The notes: generated by a model from the sequence alone, not told the origin. A stretch of 28,346 nt of DNA from Porphyromonadaceae bacterium UBA4259 (GCA_002396125.1 DGWL01000015.1:16207-44552); one strand, 5' to 3'. Shown: positions 7,219 to 15,461, counted from the stretch's first letter. A program made the numbers and translations.

Positions 7219-8310
7219 CTATTTGTTGGCGGAGTTGACGAAGGTTTCCCAGCGCTGGATTAGTTGAGCCATGTCGGTGGGAATCTCACTGTCGAAATCC
7301 ATCTGCTTGCCTGTTGTCGGGTGTACAAAGCCCAATGTCTTGGCATGCAGTGCCTGACGTGGACAAAGCTTAAAGCAGTTGTTGATGAACTGGGTATAGC
7401 TTGATGATGTGTTGCCGCGCAAAATCTTGTCACCGCCGTAACGCTCGTCGTTGAAGAGCGGATGACCAATGTGCCGCATGTGAACACGAATTTGGTGAGT
7501 GCGGCCTGTTTCGAGCTGGCATTGCACTACTGCCACGTGATTAAGGTTCTCGATGGTGTGATAGTGGGTCACGGCATGCTTGCCTTGGTCACCCTCGGGA
7601 AAGACCGCCATTTGCAGGCGGTCACGCAGGCTGCGCCCTATATTTCCCTCAATAGTGCCGTCGAGTTGTTTCATCGCTCCCCACACCACTGCCACATACT
7701 GCCGCTTGGTGGTCTTGTTGAAGAACTGCAGGCCAAGCGATGTCTTGGCGTTGGGGGTCTTGGCAACCACGAGCAATCCGCTTGTGTCCTTGTCGATGCG
7801 GTGCACTAGGCCCATGCGTGGGTCGGTGACGTCATAGTTTGGGTTGTCCTTAAAGTGCCATGCCAGCGCATTGACTAATGTCCCGTCATAGTTGCCGTGA
7901 CCGGGGTGCACACACATGCCGGCGGGCTTATTGACAACTAGCAAATCTTCGTCCTCATAGACGATGTTGAGCGGAATGTCTTGAGCGATAATCTCATTCT
8001 CATAGCGAGGACGATCCATCACGACCGATATCTCATCACCAGGATGCACGCGGTAGTTGCTCTTCACGGGGCGTCCGTTCACGCGAATGCATTGCGCCTC
8101 GGCGGCATTCTGGATGCGGTTGCGTGAGGTGCCCTTTATGCGTTCCACCAGATACTTGTCGATGCGCAGCAAGGCATGACCCGGCTCAACCGTGTAATGG
8201 TAGTGCTCCCAGTAGTCGCGCCCATTCTCACTAAAATCGGGGTCGCTGAAGTCGCTTTGTATTTCCAGCCTCTCGTTGTCAAGCAGGCCGTCGTAATCGT
8301 CGTCGTGCAT
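7219..8310 (-). CDS. rluD: RluD-type 23S rRNA pseudouridine synthase
   Basis: This RluA-family synthase is expected to modify the helix-69 uridines of 23S rRNA. At 363 aa it has an acidic N-terminal extension (1-40), an S4 RNA-binding domain (about 45-105, RIDKYLVERIKGTSRNRIQ) and the catalytic domain, with HRIDKDTSGLLVVAK at 170-184; the catalytic Asp is D173. RTHQIRVHM is the usual downstream motif. The PASTA gene lies upstream on the same strand, a pairing I recall as common in Bacteroidales. A terminator-like hairpin (8321-8365) ends only about 11 nt before the ATG, and I find no TAnnTTTG box between it and the start, so expression seems to need read-through. Confidence 0.93.
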   Translation of the reverse strand: MHDDDYDGLLDNERLEIQSDFSDPDFSENGRDYWEHYHYTVEPGHALLRIDKYLVERIKGTSRNRIQNAAEAQCIRVNGRPVKSNYRVHPGDEISVVMDRPRYENEIIAQDIPLNIVYEDEDLLVVNKPAGMCVHPGHGNYDGTLVNALAWHFKDNPNYDVTDPRMGLVHRIDKDTSGLLVVAKTPNAKTSLGLQFFNKTTKRQYVAVVWGAMKQLDGTIEGNIGRSLRDRLQMAVFPEGDQGKHAVTHYHTIENLNHVAVVQCQLETGRTHQIRVHMRHIGHPLFNDERYGGDKILRGNTSSSYTQFINNCFKLCPRQALHAKTLGFVHPTTGKQMDFDSEIPTDMAQLIQRWETFVNSANK

Positions 8311-8320
8311 TATTGCTGTT

Positions 8321-8365
8321 TAAAAAAGTGGGGGAGACGTGCTTCTTGGCCTACGTTTCCCCACT
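8321..8365 (-). terminator. Terminator-like hairpin between PASTA gene and rluD
   Basis: On the minus strand, 8365-8353 pairs with 8340-8327 (a 7-bp GC-rich AGTGGGG/CCCCACT base, a small internal loop, then ACGT/ACGT), followed directly by TTTTTTA (8327-8321). It is a canonical intrinsic terminator for the PASTA gene and also forms the immediate leader of rluD. Confidence 0.75.
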
Positions 8366-8416
8366 GTGTGTTAATAGTGTGTGTTATAGATTATTTCTTG
8401 TGGCCTCTTGCCGTTG

Positions 8417-9088
8417 CTACCTGATGTAGCGTTGAGTTTGCTCTTCCTCGGGATGAAGCTTAGCCTCGGCGGCGGCACGCTCGCGCTGACTCTTTTGAAG
8501 CGAGTCTTGCACATTGTCGGGGAGCACGTCAAATGGCATTTCGGGAACAAGCCCGTCGCCCACCTCAATACTGATTTGGTCCTTTATCGACACCTTGCTG
8601 CCCGGAGTTACAGGATGGCCATTAACCTTCACCGAAAGTACAAGCCCTTCGTCGGCGCTAGGAACTGTATCGACCTTGACAAACTTGAATCCCATTGATT
8701 TCAAGCGATTCACCGCATCGCGGCATGAAATGTCGCTCAAGGGTGGCAAGTTTACTGTTTTGGGGTTGAAGGCGTTGATTGTCAAGTGAATAATGCGGGT
8801 GGTCTTGGCCATGGCATTTCCCTTGGGCTCTTGTTCAAGCACCATGCCTGGCTTGATGGCCTCGTTGAACATGGAGTCGCTGATTTCCCATTCAAAGCCT
8901 GCTGCCTCAATTTTGCGGATAGCATTATCGAGCGACATGTTGCGCACACTTGGCACCTTAGCCTCTTGGCCATGAAGGGTAAACACGTCTATGAGCAGGT
9001 AGATGGCATACCACACAGCAAAGAATGTAACGATAACGCCAAGTGCGTTCATCAGGATGGGGTGCTTCTTTCCGAAATCTCCAAACAT
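8417..9088 (-). CDS. PASTA-domain membrane protein
   Basis: This is a 223-aa bitopic inner-membrane protein. Residues 1-11 are cytoplasmic, one helix spans about 12-36, and the rest is periplasmic. Two PASTA domains follow (about 40-108, starting AKVPSVRNMSLDNAIRKIE; about 110-178, starting TVNLPPLSDISCRDAVNRLK), then a Gln/Glu/Arg-rich tail. PASTA domains bind peptidoglycan fragments or act as spacers in penicillin-binding proteins and Ser/Thr kinases; here there is no kinase or transpeptidase domain, the usual form in Bacteroidetes. The minus-strand promoter is at 9132-9162. Its partner is unknown; a cell-wall sensing or scaffold role is inference. Confidence 0.88.
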   Translation of the reverse strand: MFGDFGKKHPILMNALGVIVTFFAVWYAIYLLIDVFTLHGQEAKVPSVRNMSLDNAIRKIEAAGFEWEISDSMFNEAIKPGMVLEQEPKGNAMAKTTRIIHLTINAFNPKTVNLPPLSDISCRDAVNRLKSMGFKFVKVDTVPSADEGLVLSVKVNGHPVTPGSKVSIKDQISIEVGDGLVPEMPFDVLPDNVQDSLQKSQRERAAAEAKLHPEEEQTQRYIR

Positions 9089-9131
9089 ATATAACGTATA
9101 GTTAAATCAAATAAAATCATTTTTAAACGTA

Positions 9132-9162
9132 CAAAGGTAGCACATTAGCCCAAATTTCACAA
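9132..9162 (-). promoter_or_regulatory. Promoter of the PASTA gene
   Basis: On the minus strand, TACCTTTG (9139-9132) matches TAnnTTTG and TTG (9162-9160) sits 20 nt upstream. The leader to the ATG at 9088 is about 40 nt. Confidence 0.7.
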
Positions 9163-9220
9163 GTAATTCACTACTTTTTTGAGTTTTTGCGTTTTTTGTG
9201 TCGCCACTGTGCAATATTGG

Positions 9221-9254
9221 AAAAACAAGGTGGACACCGCAGTGCCCACCTTGT
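9221..9254 (-). terminator. Terminator of the M6 protease gene
   Basis: A 9-bp arm ACAAGGTGG (9225-9233) pairs with 9246-9254, with a further 3-bp CAC/GTG inner stem after a single mismatch. On the minus strand it is followed by TTTTT (9225-9221). It lies 30 nt beyond the protease stop codon. Confidence 0.85.
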
Positions 9255-9283
9255 AATTATCATTTAGCCCGTGCTTAAACACA

Positions 9284-12088
9284 TCACTTGACCACAACTT
9301 TCTTGCCGCCTATCAGGTAGATGCCTGGACGCAGACCCTGAGTGGCTGTTGAAGTGCTTACGCCCAACTTCACTATCTGTCCCTGCATGTTGTACACATT
9401 CACGGTTTCGTCATTGATTATGCTGACAACTTCGATAGCGGTTGGTGTGCTTGGCATGCGCAGAGCATAACCAATATAGTTTTGGAAGTCGTAATCGTAG
9501 CTCTTGGGAGCAATACCTGTTGAGTTTACCCAAGGCTCCTTAATGTTCATGGCGCAACGCACGGTGTAGCGCTTGCCATTTTGCATGGTGTTGCTGGTTG
9601 CTCCCCACGAGGTGTCAAGTGTCATACTTTGGCCATTTGACTGATAACCGCGCAAGTTACCTTCGCCGGCGCTCCAATAACCCGTTACATCTATTACTTG
9701 ATTTACCTTCGGGTCAAATGTGTCGGCAAGATTGTAAGCGACAATCTGACCTTCAACATCGTTGTCACCGGCCTCGGGTGCTGCGGTGGCAGTGAGCAGG
9801 GGATTGAGGTTTATTCCGCTCAAGGTTGCCTTGAGAGTTCCGCCCTTCACTGTTGTCATGCCAATGAGTTGATTGAAGATGTCGGAGCTGGCTGTGACAT
9901 TTATCCAGTTACCATTGCCATCGGTGAGGAAAGCATAGTCGGCATACTCGGCATAATCAACCACTGTCAGGTCGTCGGCAATGACGTACTCTTCTCCATC
10001 TACGCCCTCGCTGAGCACTGTGGCAAGCGTAGTCGCCTCGGGTGGCAGAACGTCGGTGTAATAGATTGTAAAGTCGTCGATATAGGTGGTGTAGGCTGTG
10101 CTGCCCGCAGTAACGTTAATGCGGTAACGTACAGGTTGTGCCATATCCAGAGTGTAGCTTAACGTCTCGGTGCTTCCTCCGGCAACTGTGGCTACATTGT
10201 CGCCCGAAGCATTGGCAACTTGTTGCCAGTTACTGCCTTGGTCGGTAGAGTAGGAGAAAGATATTTTAACATCGGAACTGCCACCGTTGTTAACGTTAAA
10301 TTTAACCATATAGCTCACATAACGAACATCTCTTGACATGGCAAGCGCCGATGGGCGACGCATTGCTGCGGCATGCTCTCCGTTGCAGTGGTCGCTGCCA
10401 GGAGCCATTACCTTGGCGTTGGTGAAGTTCCAAGTGGTGTATACTCCCTGAACGTCGGTGAGGGTTGTCGTTGATGTGACAGCCATCTCCTCAAAGTCTT
10501 CAACCACGCTCTGTAGCGATGTGTCATCACCAACGGTGAAGGTAATAACGCCATTGTTCTCTTGAATGTTGCTTATGTTATATTGGCAAGGACTGCCGTT
10601 GAAGGTCTTGAGGTTGGGAGTGGTGAAATTGCTTATCATCGCAGCGCCGGTCGGGAAGGCATCGCTTGCTTGGGCATTGCTGCTTCCATTACCGGCGCGC
10701 AACAGCACATAGTAGTTGTGGGAAGGATCGCTATTGGGGTTGTTGCTTTCCCAAGCGTAGCTGCTGGTGGAGTCGACGCGGCAGATGAGCATACCATGAC
10801 CGGGAGCATAAGCGTCCCAGCGAGTGTTTTGGCGATTCTCTATATAGAACTTTACGTTGCTCTCTGGACTATTGATGATGTAGCCCTCGCCGGTGCTGCC
10901 TATCTGGTTGAGGGTATAGGTGCCCTTTGCGTTGATGGTCTGTGCGTTGGCAAAGCCTATTGAATAGCGGTCATAGAGGCTGTAGGCAACTGGGGTGCGA
11001 GAGTTGTTCTGGTAGCTGCCGCCTGCCATGATTTCCCACTCACCGGGGTGTTGGCTCTGGCCTCCACTACTAGCATAGTCGGTGTCATAAAGGTCGGGCA
11101 AGCCAAGCACATGGCTAAACTCGTGGCAGATGGTGCCAATGCCGTCGAAGATGCCATAACTCATATTGTAAAGATATTCGGTGGAGCAGGCGTAGATGCG
11201 AGCTCGCTTGCCATCGAGGTAAAGATTTTGCCAGTAAAGATCACTCTTGTGGGGCCACAGGTGGGTGCTTGAGCCATCGCTGTTGGCACCGCTGCCGGCA
11301 CCAATGAAATAAATCATGTCGATATTGCCGTCACCATCGGTGTCATATTGGCTGAAGTCAACTTGATTATTGATTTGCTGGAGTGCTGCAGCCCAAATAG
11401 CGCCGGAGTTTGACGTTTGGTTATGATCATCAACTGAATAGTTTACTGTAACAGGGCCAACCACATCGAAGGTTGGGCTAAAACGGCCTTGGCTGTTGTC
11501 ATAGTAATAGTCGCGAACGCTACCTGTACATGCTCCATAGTAGTTGGGAGAGCCATCTTCATTGGTGTAGCCACTATAATTCGGCTCGTTGGCCATGCGA
11601 TGGTAGAACTCTTGAACATCGCTGCGAGAGAATGTCAAGTCGGTATATTGCACAAGAACAATCAGGCCCTTGAAATTGTTGTAGTCATATTGAGCAGCCT
11701 TAGCTCCGGCAGCCTTAGTGGCTTTATCGACCGGAGCGCGCTTGAGTTTACCCTCACGAGCCTTCACGTCACTAATCATGCGCTTGGAGATGCCCTGCAG
11801 GAAGCGGGTTTCATCAATAGTGCGGGCGCCTTCATTATGGACGATTACTTTGCTTGGCACCAAGTCGCCATTTTCTTTAAGGGCATAAACGTAGTAGCCT
11901 GCTGTGTTTCTCATGATGGTGTAGTCATCAATTGTTGTTTGATAGTTAAAGAATTCATCACCAACGATTTTGACCATAATTTTTGTGCCATCGGGTTGAG
12001 TCGTCTCAATGGGGTGTGGCACCGCTGGGATAGCATGAGCCGAAAGCGTGACTAACGCTACAGCCACGAGAGATAAGAATTTTTTCAT
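9284..12088 (-). CDS. Secreted M6-family metalloprotease with T9SS-type C-terminal domain
   Basis: This is a 934-aa secreted zinc protease of the M6 (immune inhibitor A-like) family. Residues 1-19 are a signal peptide (cleavage near SAHA). A propeptide-like region with dibasic KLKR reaches about 118. The peptidase domain (about 138-450) has an Asp-rich Ca-binding-like loop DTDGDGNID (249-257), the zinc motif HEFSHVLGLPD (322-332: H322, E323, H326, D332) and WEIMAGG (351-357, probable Met-turn). Residues about 515-690 look like a beta-sandwich domain, and about 695-870 resembles an OB-like module. The last about 55 residues (VNVYNMQGQIVK ... LRPGIYLIGGKKVVVK) fit a type A T9SS sorting signal, so it is probably exported through the type IX system and anchored or released at the surface. 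It stands alone, divergent from glnS. The substrate is unknown. Confidence 0.88.
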   Translation of the reverse strand: MKKFLSLVAVALVTLSAHAIPAVPHPIETTQPDGTKIMVKIVGDEFFNYQTTIDDYTIMRNTAGYYVYALKENGDLVPSKVIVHNEGARTIDETRFLQGISKRMISDVKAREGKLKRAPVDKATKAAGAKAAQYDYNNFKGLIVLVQYTDLTFSRSDVQEFYHRMANEPNYSGYTNEDGSPNYYGACTGSVRDYYYDNSQGRFSPTFDVVGPVTVNYSVDDHNQTSNSGAIWAAALQQINNQVDFSQYDTDGDGNIDMIYFIGAGSGANSDGSSTHLWPHKSDLYWQNLYLDGKRARIYACSTEYLYNMSYGIFDGIGTICHEFSHVLGLPDLYDTDYASSGGQSQHPGEWEIMAGGSYQNNSRTPVAYSLYDRYSIGFANAQTINAKGTYTLNQIGSTGEGYIINSPESNVKFYIENRQNTRWDAYAPGHGMLICRVDSTSSYAWESNNPNSDPSHNYYVLLRAGNGSSNAQASDAFPTGAAMISNFTTPNLKTFNGSPCQYNISNIQENNGVITFTVGDDTSLQSVVEDFEEMAVTSTTTLTDVQGVYTTWNFTNAKVMAPGSDHCNGEHAAAMRRPSALAMSRDVRYVSYMVKFNVNNGGSSDVKISFSYSTDQGSNWQQVANASGDNVATVAGGSTETLSYTLDMAQPVRYRINVTAGSTAYTTYIDDFTIYYTDVLPPEATTLATVLSEGVDGEEYVIADDLTVVDYAEYADYAFLTDGNGNWINVTASSDIFNQLIGMTTVKGGTLKATLSGINLNPLLTATAAPEAGDNDVEGQIVAYNLADTFDPKVNQVIDVTGYWSAGEGNLRGYQSNGQSMTLDTSWGATSNTMQNGKRYTVRCAMNIKEPWVNSTGIAPKSYDYDFQNYIGYALRMPSTPTAIEVVSIINDETVNVYNMQGQIVKLGVSTSTATQGLRPGIYLIGGKKVVVK

Positions 12089-12176
12089 CTAGCGATTTTT
12101 TTTAATATTGATAATTTGTGTGAATTGCAGTTTGTGAAATAGTTGTACTTGATTGTGGTGTTATTATTCGAGTTTG

Positions 12177-12184
12177 CAAATATA
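12177..12184 (-). promoter_or_regulatory. -7 box of the M6 protease gene
   Basis: On the minus strand, TATATTTG matches TAnnTTTG and would give an about 80-nt leader. No clear TTTG is found 19-21 nt further upstream, so the assignment is tentative. Confidence 0.45.
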
Positions 12185-12238
12185 AGTTTTTTTTTAATAA
12201 GTATCGTAAGACAATAAGAATATTTTGAAGCGAGGTAG

Positions 12239-12269
12239 TTGTGAAATAGAGGAATTAATGCTAACTTTG
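12239..12269 (+). promoter_or_regulatory. Promoter of glnS
   Basis: TTG (12239-12241) and TAACTTTG (12262-12269, perfect TAnnTTTG) are 20 nt apart. The start should fall near 12276, leaving an about 80-nt AT-rich leader before the glnS ATG. Confidence 0.75.
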
Positions 12270-12354
12270 CAATTTGAAAAGCTATGCGGCTAGAGCCGAG
12301 GTTAACGTTTTTTATTGAATAACACACATATTATTTATTATATCTCAATCTATT

Positions 12355-14070
12355 ATGGCAGAGAACAACGAAATAAAACCCGCTGAGGAGAAAAAGGTCC
12401 TCAACTTCGTACAGCAAATTGTTGCCGATGACTTGGCGGCAGGTAAGAACGGTGGCAGGCTAAACACGCGCTTCCCGCCCGAGCCAAATGGCTATCTTCA
12501 CATTGGGCACGCTAAGGCCATTTGCATGGACTTTGGTGTGGCTGAAATGTTTGGAGGCACTTGCAACCTGCGATTCGATGATACTAACCCGCAAAAGGAA
12601 GACACCGAGTACGTAGAGTCAATCAAGCGCGACATTCATTGGCTTGGTTACGACTGGGGCGACAGGTTGTACTATGCTAGCGATTATTTCGAGAAACTAT
12701 ATGACTTTGCCATTGAATTAATAAAGAAGGGGTTGGCCTATGTCGATGACCAGTCGAGTGAGCAAATTGCTCAGCAAAAGGGCACACCCACTCAGGCAGG
12801 AACCGAGAGCCCCTACCGCAACCGCAGTGTGGAAGAGAACCTCGACCTCTTTGAGAGAATGAATGCAGGTGAATTTGATGAGGGTTCGCGTGTTCTTCGT
12901 GCCAAGATTGATATGGCTTCGAGCAACATGCACTTCCGTGATCCCATCATGTATCGCATCATCAAGACACCTCACTGGCGCACCGGCACCAAGTGGAAGG
13001 TGTACCCAATGTATGACTTCGCTCATGGGCAAAGCGACTACTTCGAGGGTGTGACTCACTCGATTTGCACTCTTGAGTTTGTGCCTCACCGTCCACTATA
13101 TGAATATTTTGCCAAGTTGCTCGCAGGCGACACCGTTGACCAGTATTGTCCACGGCAGATTGAGTTTAACCGACTCAACCTCACCTACACCGTGATGAGC
13201 AAGCGCAAGTTGTTGCAACTGGTTAAGGAAGGCTTGGTGGCTGGATGGGACGACCCTCGCATGCCCACCATTTGTGGCCTTCGCCGCCGCGGCTACACTC
13301 CGCAGTCAATCAAGAATTTCCTCAATGACATTGGTTACACCAAATATGAGGCTCTGAACGATATTGACCTCTTGGAACACAACATTCGCGACGACCTTAA
13401 CAAGAATGCCAATCGTGTGTGTGCCGTGCTTAACCCGGTGAAGGTTGTTATCACTAATTATCCAGAGGATAAAGTGGAGATGCTTGCAATGGACAACAAT
13501 CCTGAGCAGGAGAACGCGGGCACTCACGACATGCCCTTCTGCCGCGAAATCTATATTGAACGCGACGACTTCATGGAGGAACCTCCCAAGAAGTTCTTCC
13601 GCATGACTCCTGGCAAGGAAGTGCGTCTCAAGGGTGGGTATATTATAATGTGCAACGAGGTTGTCAAGGACGAGAATGGTGAGATTGTGGAGATTCACTG
13701 CACCTACGACCCCGACACCCTGAGTGGCACTCCCGGTAGCATGCGCAAGGTGAAAGGCACTCTGCATTGGGTGTCGGCACGCCATTGCAAGGATGCCGAG
13801 GTGCGGCTCTACGACCGTCTCTTTGCTGTTGAAAATCCTTCGGCCGAGACCGATAAGGACTTCCGTGAATTGCTTAACCCCGATTCGCTCAAGGTTATCA
13901 CCAATGCAAAGGTTGAGCCCTACTTGGCACAAATCGCCAAACCTGAGGATAAGTTCCAATTCCAGCGCATAGGATACTTCTGCGTAGACCTCGACAGCAC
14001 TCCCGAGCATCTTGTTTTCAACCGCACCATTGGCTTGAAGGACAGCTGGGCTAAGGCTCAAAAGAAGTAA
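12355..14070 (+). CDS. glnS: Glutaminyl-tRNA synthetase
   Basis: This class I synthetase charges tRNAGln with glutamine. The 571 aa are full length. The catalytic domain has HIGH at 49-52 (PPEPNGYLHIGHAK), RFDDTNP (73-79) and the KMSKS-equivalent VMSKR at 280-284. SICTLEFVPHRPLYEYF (236-252) and the two beta-barrel anticodon-binding domains (about 340-550) mark it as GlnRS rather than GluRS. It has its own promoter and a weak terminator (14085-14111) before the HU genes, so it is probably monocistronic with some read-through. Confidence 0.96.
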   Translation: MAENNEIKPAEEKKVLNFVQQIVADDLAAGKNGGRLNTRFPPEPNGYLHIGHAKAICMDFGVAEMFGGTCNLRFDDTNPQKEDTEYVESIKRDIHWLGYDWGDRLYYASDYFEKLYDFAIELIKKGLAYVDDQSSEQIAQQKGTPTQAGTESPYRNRSVEENLDLFERMNAGEFDEGSRVLRAKIDMASSNMHFRDPIMYRIIKTPHWRTGTKWKVYPMYDFAHGQSDYFEGVTHSICTLEFVPHRPLYEYFAKLLAGDTVDQYCPRQIEFNRLNLTYTVMSKRKLLQLVKEGLVAGWDDPRMPTICGLRRRGYTPQSIKNFLNDIGYTKYEALNDIDLLEHNIRDDLNKNANRVCAVLNPVKVVITNYPEDKVEMLAMDNNPEQENAGTHDMPFCREIYIERDDFMEEPPKKFFRMTPGKEVRLKGGYIIMCNEVVKDENGEIVEIHCTYDPDTLSGTPGSMRKVKGTLHWVSARHCKDAEVRLYDRLFAVENPSAETDKDFRELLNPDSLKVITNAKVEPYLAQIAKPEDKFQFQRIGYFCVDLDSTPEHLVFNRTIGLKDSWAKAQKK

Positions 14071-14084
14071 AATACAATTTGTTG

Positions 14085-14111
14085 TGATGAGGTCATTCTC
14101 GTCAAGTTTTT
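14085..14111 (+). terminator. Weak terminator after glnS
   Basis: TGATGAG (14085-14091) pairs with CTCGTCA (14098-14104) with one G-U pair and a 6-nt loop, followed after two bases by five Ts (14107-14111). The stem is short, so termination is probably partial. Confidence 0.4.
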
Positions 14112-14115
14112 CAAC

Positions 14116-14148
14116 TCTAGAACATCAAGCATTTCTAGAATGTCTAGA
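14116..14148. promoter_or_regulatory. Three TCTAGA palindromes at the HU gene start (possible operator)
   Basis: The 6-bp palindrome TCTAGA occurs at 14116-14121, 14134-14139 and 14143-14148, with centres 18 and 9 bp apart. The last two form a direct repeat (TCTAGAATG, TCTAGAATA). The cluster spans the start codon of the small HU gene. The repeats are seen; their use as a protein-binding site is inference. Confidence 0.35.
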
Positions 14149-14430
14149 ATAATGCAGTACAAGGAAATAGTCGACAAGTTGTCGCAATCGCTTGGACGAA
14201 GCAAGAGCGACATCAATAAACTGCTAGAGGCTCTGAGCAACGTCGTTGCCGAACGTTGCTCGGAGCTTGACAGCATTAGCGTGCCACGCTTCGGCTCTAT
14301 CGAGGCTGTGAAGCGTGACGAAACTATCGAAGTGGATCAGGAAACAGGGAAACGTATTCTGATGCCACCTTGCGTGGAAGTGCAATACACATCGAGCAAT
14401 GTGCTCAAGAAACTCCTCAACCAGTCATGA
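14140..14430 (+). CDS. HU/IHF-family DNA-binding protein
   Basis: This is a 96-aa nucleoid-type protein. The N-terminal helices (MQYKEIVDKLSQSLGRSKSD, 5-24) and the strand motif ISVPRFGSIEAVKRDE fit HU/IHF. The arm region ends in RILMPPCVEVQYTSSNVLKKLL, with a Pro pair where HU/IHF carry the DNA-intercalating Pro. The start may be ATG 14140 or ATG 14152 (M5); the second gives a more usual N-terminus and leaves all three TCTAGA palindromes upstream. I see no TAnnTTTG box in the 70 nt after glnS. Its stop codon overlaps the start of the next gene (ATGA at 14427-14430), so the two are translationally coupled and probably act together. Confidence 0.88.
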   Translation: MSRIMQYKEIVDKLSQSLGRSKSDINKLLEALSNVVAERCSELDSISVPRFGSIEAVKRDETIEVDQETGKRILMPPCVEVQYTSSNVLKKLLNQS

Positions 14431-15461
14431 AAGAGAAAATTGCTTTTCCCAGGCTGGTTGAACTTGTGGCCGACAAAGCCGGTACAACAAGTCGCATGAG
14501 CGAATTGTTCTTGCAGGAACTCTTTGCCACTGTTTCGCAATCGCTTGTTGATGGGAAAAAGGTTAAAATCAAGGGCTTGGGTGCTTTTGAGGTGATAAAA
14601 TCGGGGGAAGGGGAGCATGATGTGGCTTTTGTGCCCGAGTTGTCGCTTGCCGATGCTGTAAATGCTCCATTTTCTCAATTCAAGCCAGTAGAGCTATGTG
14701 ATGCTGTCACAATCGAGAAACTCAACGAGATTGATGACGAAATGAGGCCTCAAGAACCACCGGCTACCGAGAACTCTCCTGAAATCCCTGAATTGGAGAA
14801 AGAAGAAACGCCTGTCACTGTTGTGGAAAAACGTGACATTCCTGTGTCTCATGAAATTGAAACCCCTGAGTCCCAAGCTGTTGAAACTCAATTGGCTCCT
14901 GTTGATGTAAATAACAGCAATATAAAGAGAAACTGGAAGAAACCGCTGCTTGCAGGCATTGCCGCGGCTGCTGTCATTGGATTGATAGTGTATCTTGCGT
15001 GGGGAAGAAATGCAGTGGAAACCACACCTCGCGTTGCCGCTGTCACCGATAGCGTTAAGCCGGCACCTGCCGTTAGTGTTGTTACCGACACTCTCACTGG
15101 TAGCAACGTACTCACCTTAATGGCTAAAAAGCATTACGGCGACCAAGCATTCTGGGCCTATATAGCTAGAGAAAATCAGGCTAAATATCCCAATTACCGT
15201 AAGATTCCAGCCGGTGCGGTGCTAGTCATCCCACCCGCCGAGAAGTATGGCATCAATAGCGACAGCAAGCAGAGTATAAAGAAGGCAAATGCCGAGGCCA
15301 TGAAACTTTACAGGGAGGTAAAAGCTGCTACGCAGCCCCATGACACTCTACAAGTTGTCAATGACAACGCATCTAAAGGCAAGACTTATAAGCAAGAAAA
15401 ATCCAAAAAGAGGAAAGGTTATAAGTCACGCAACAAATCCCGTCGCTATCGACACCGTTAA
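14427..15461 (+). CDS. HU-like domain / transmembrane helix / LysM fusion protein
   Basis: This is a 344-aa predicted bitopic membrane protein. Residues 1-95 are an HU/IHF-like domain (LVELVADKAG, VKIKGLGAFEV at 46-56, then ADAVNAPFSQFKPVEL at 75-90) with a DNA arm shorter than in true HU. Residues 100-165 form an acidic, Pro-rich linker. KRNWKK (167-172) precedes one hydrophobic helix (173-193), giving a cytoplasmic N-terminus and periplasmic C-terminus. Residues about 225-270 match a LysM peptidoglycan-binding fold (LMAKKHYGDQAFWAYIAREN ... IPAGAVLVIPP). The last about 28 residues are very basic (KQEKSKKRKGYKSRNKSRR). The frame is open upstream to 14370, but the ATG at 14427, overlapping the previous stop, gives the natural HU start. 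The domains are reasonably clear; the proposed DNA-to-wall tether is inference. Confidence 0.8.
   Translation: MKEKIAFPRLVELVADKAGTTSRMSELFLQELFATVSQSLVDGKKVKIKGLGAFEVIKSGEGEHDVAFVPELSLADAVNAPFSQFKPVELCDAVTIEKLNEIDDEMRPQEPPATENSPEIPELEKEETPVTVVEKRDIPVSHEIETPESQAVETQLAPVDVNNSNIKRNWKKPLLAGIAAAAVIGLIVYLAWGRNAVETTPRVAAVTDSVKPAPAVSVVTDTLTGSNVLTLMAKKHYGDQAFWAYIARENQAKYPNYRKIPAGAVLVIPPAEKYGINSDSKQSIKKANAEAMKLYREVKAATQPHDTLQVVNDNASKGKTYKQEKSKKRKGYKSRNKSRRYRHR

Noticed and set aside
9698..10162. Long plus-strand ORFs opposite the M6 protease and other genes
   Set aside because: They are antisense shadows of well-supported coding frames with no recognisable domain.
12286..12316. GC-rich CGGC/GCCG hairpin and T6 tract in the glnS leader as an attenuator or T-box-like element
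   Set aside because: The stem is only 4 bp and the T-tract is 9 nt away; no T-box features were seen in the about 80-nt leader.
12085..12327. 80-aa minus-strand ORF between the protease gene and glnS
   Set aside because: AT-rich low-complexity translation (many Asn, Ile, Lys) covering two promoters; it looks like non-coding spacer.
14370..14426. Upstream start for the HU-TM-LysM protein
   Set aside because: The 19 extra residues overlap the small HU gene in another frame and do not resemble HU; ATG 14427 in the ATGA overlap fits the family start.
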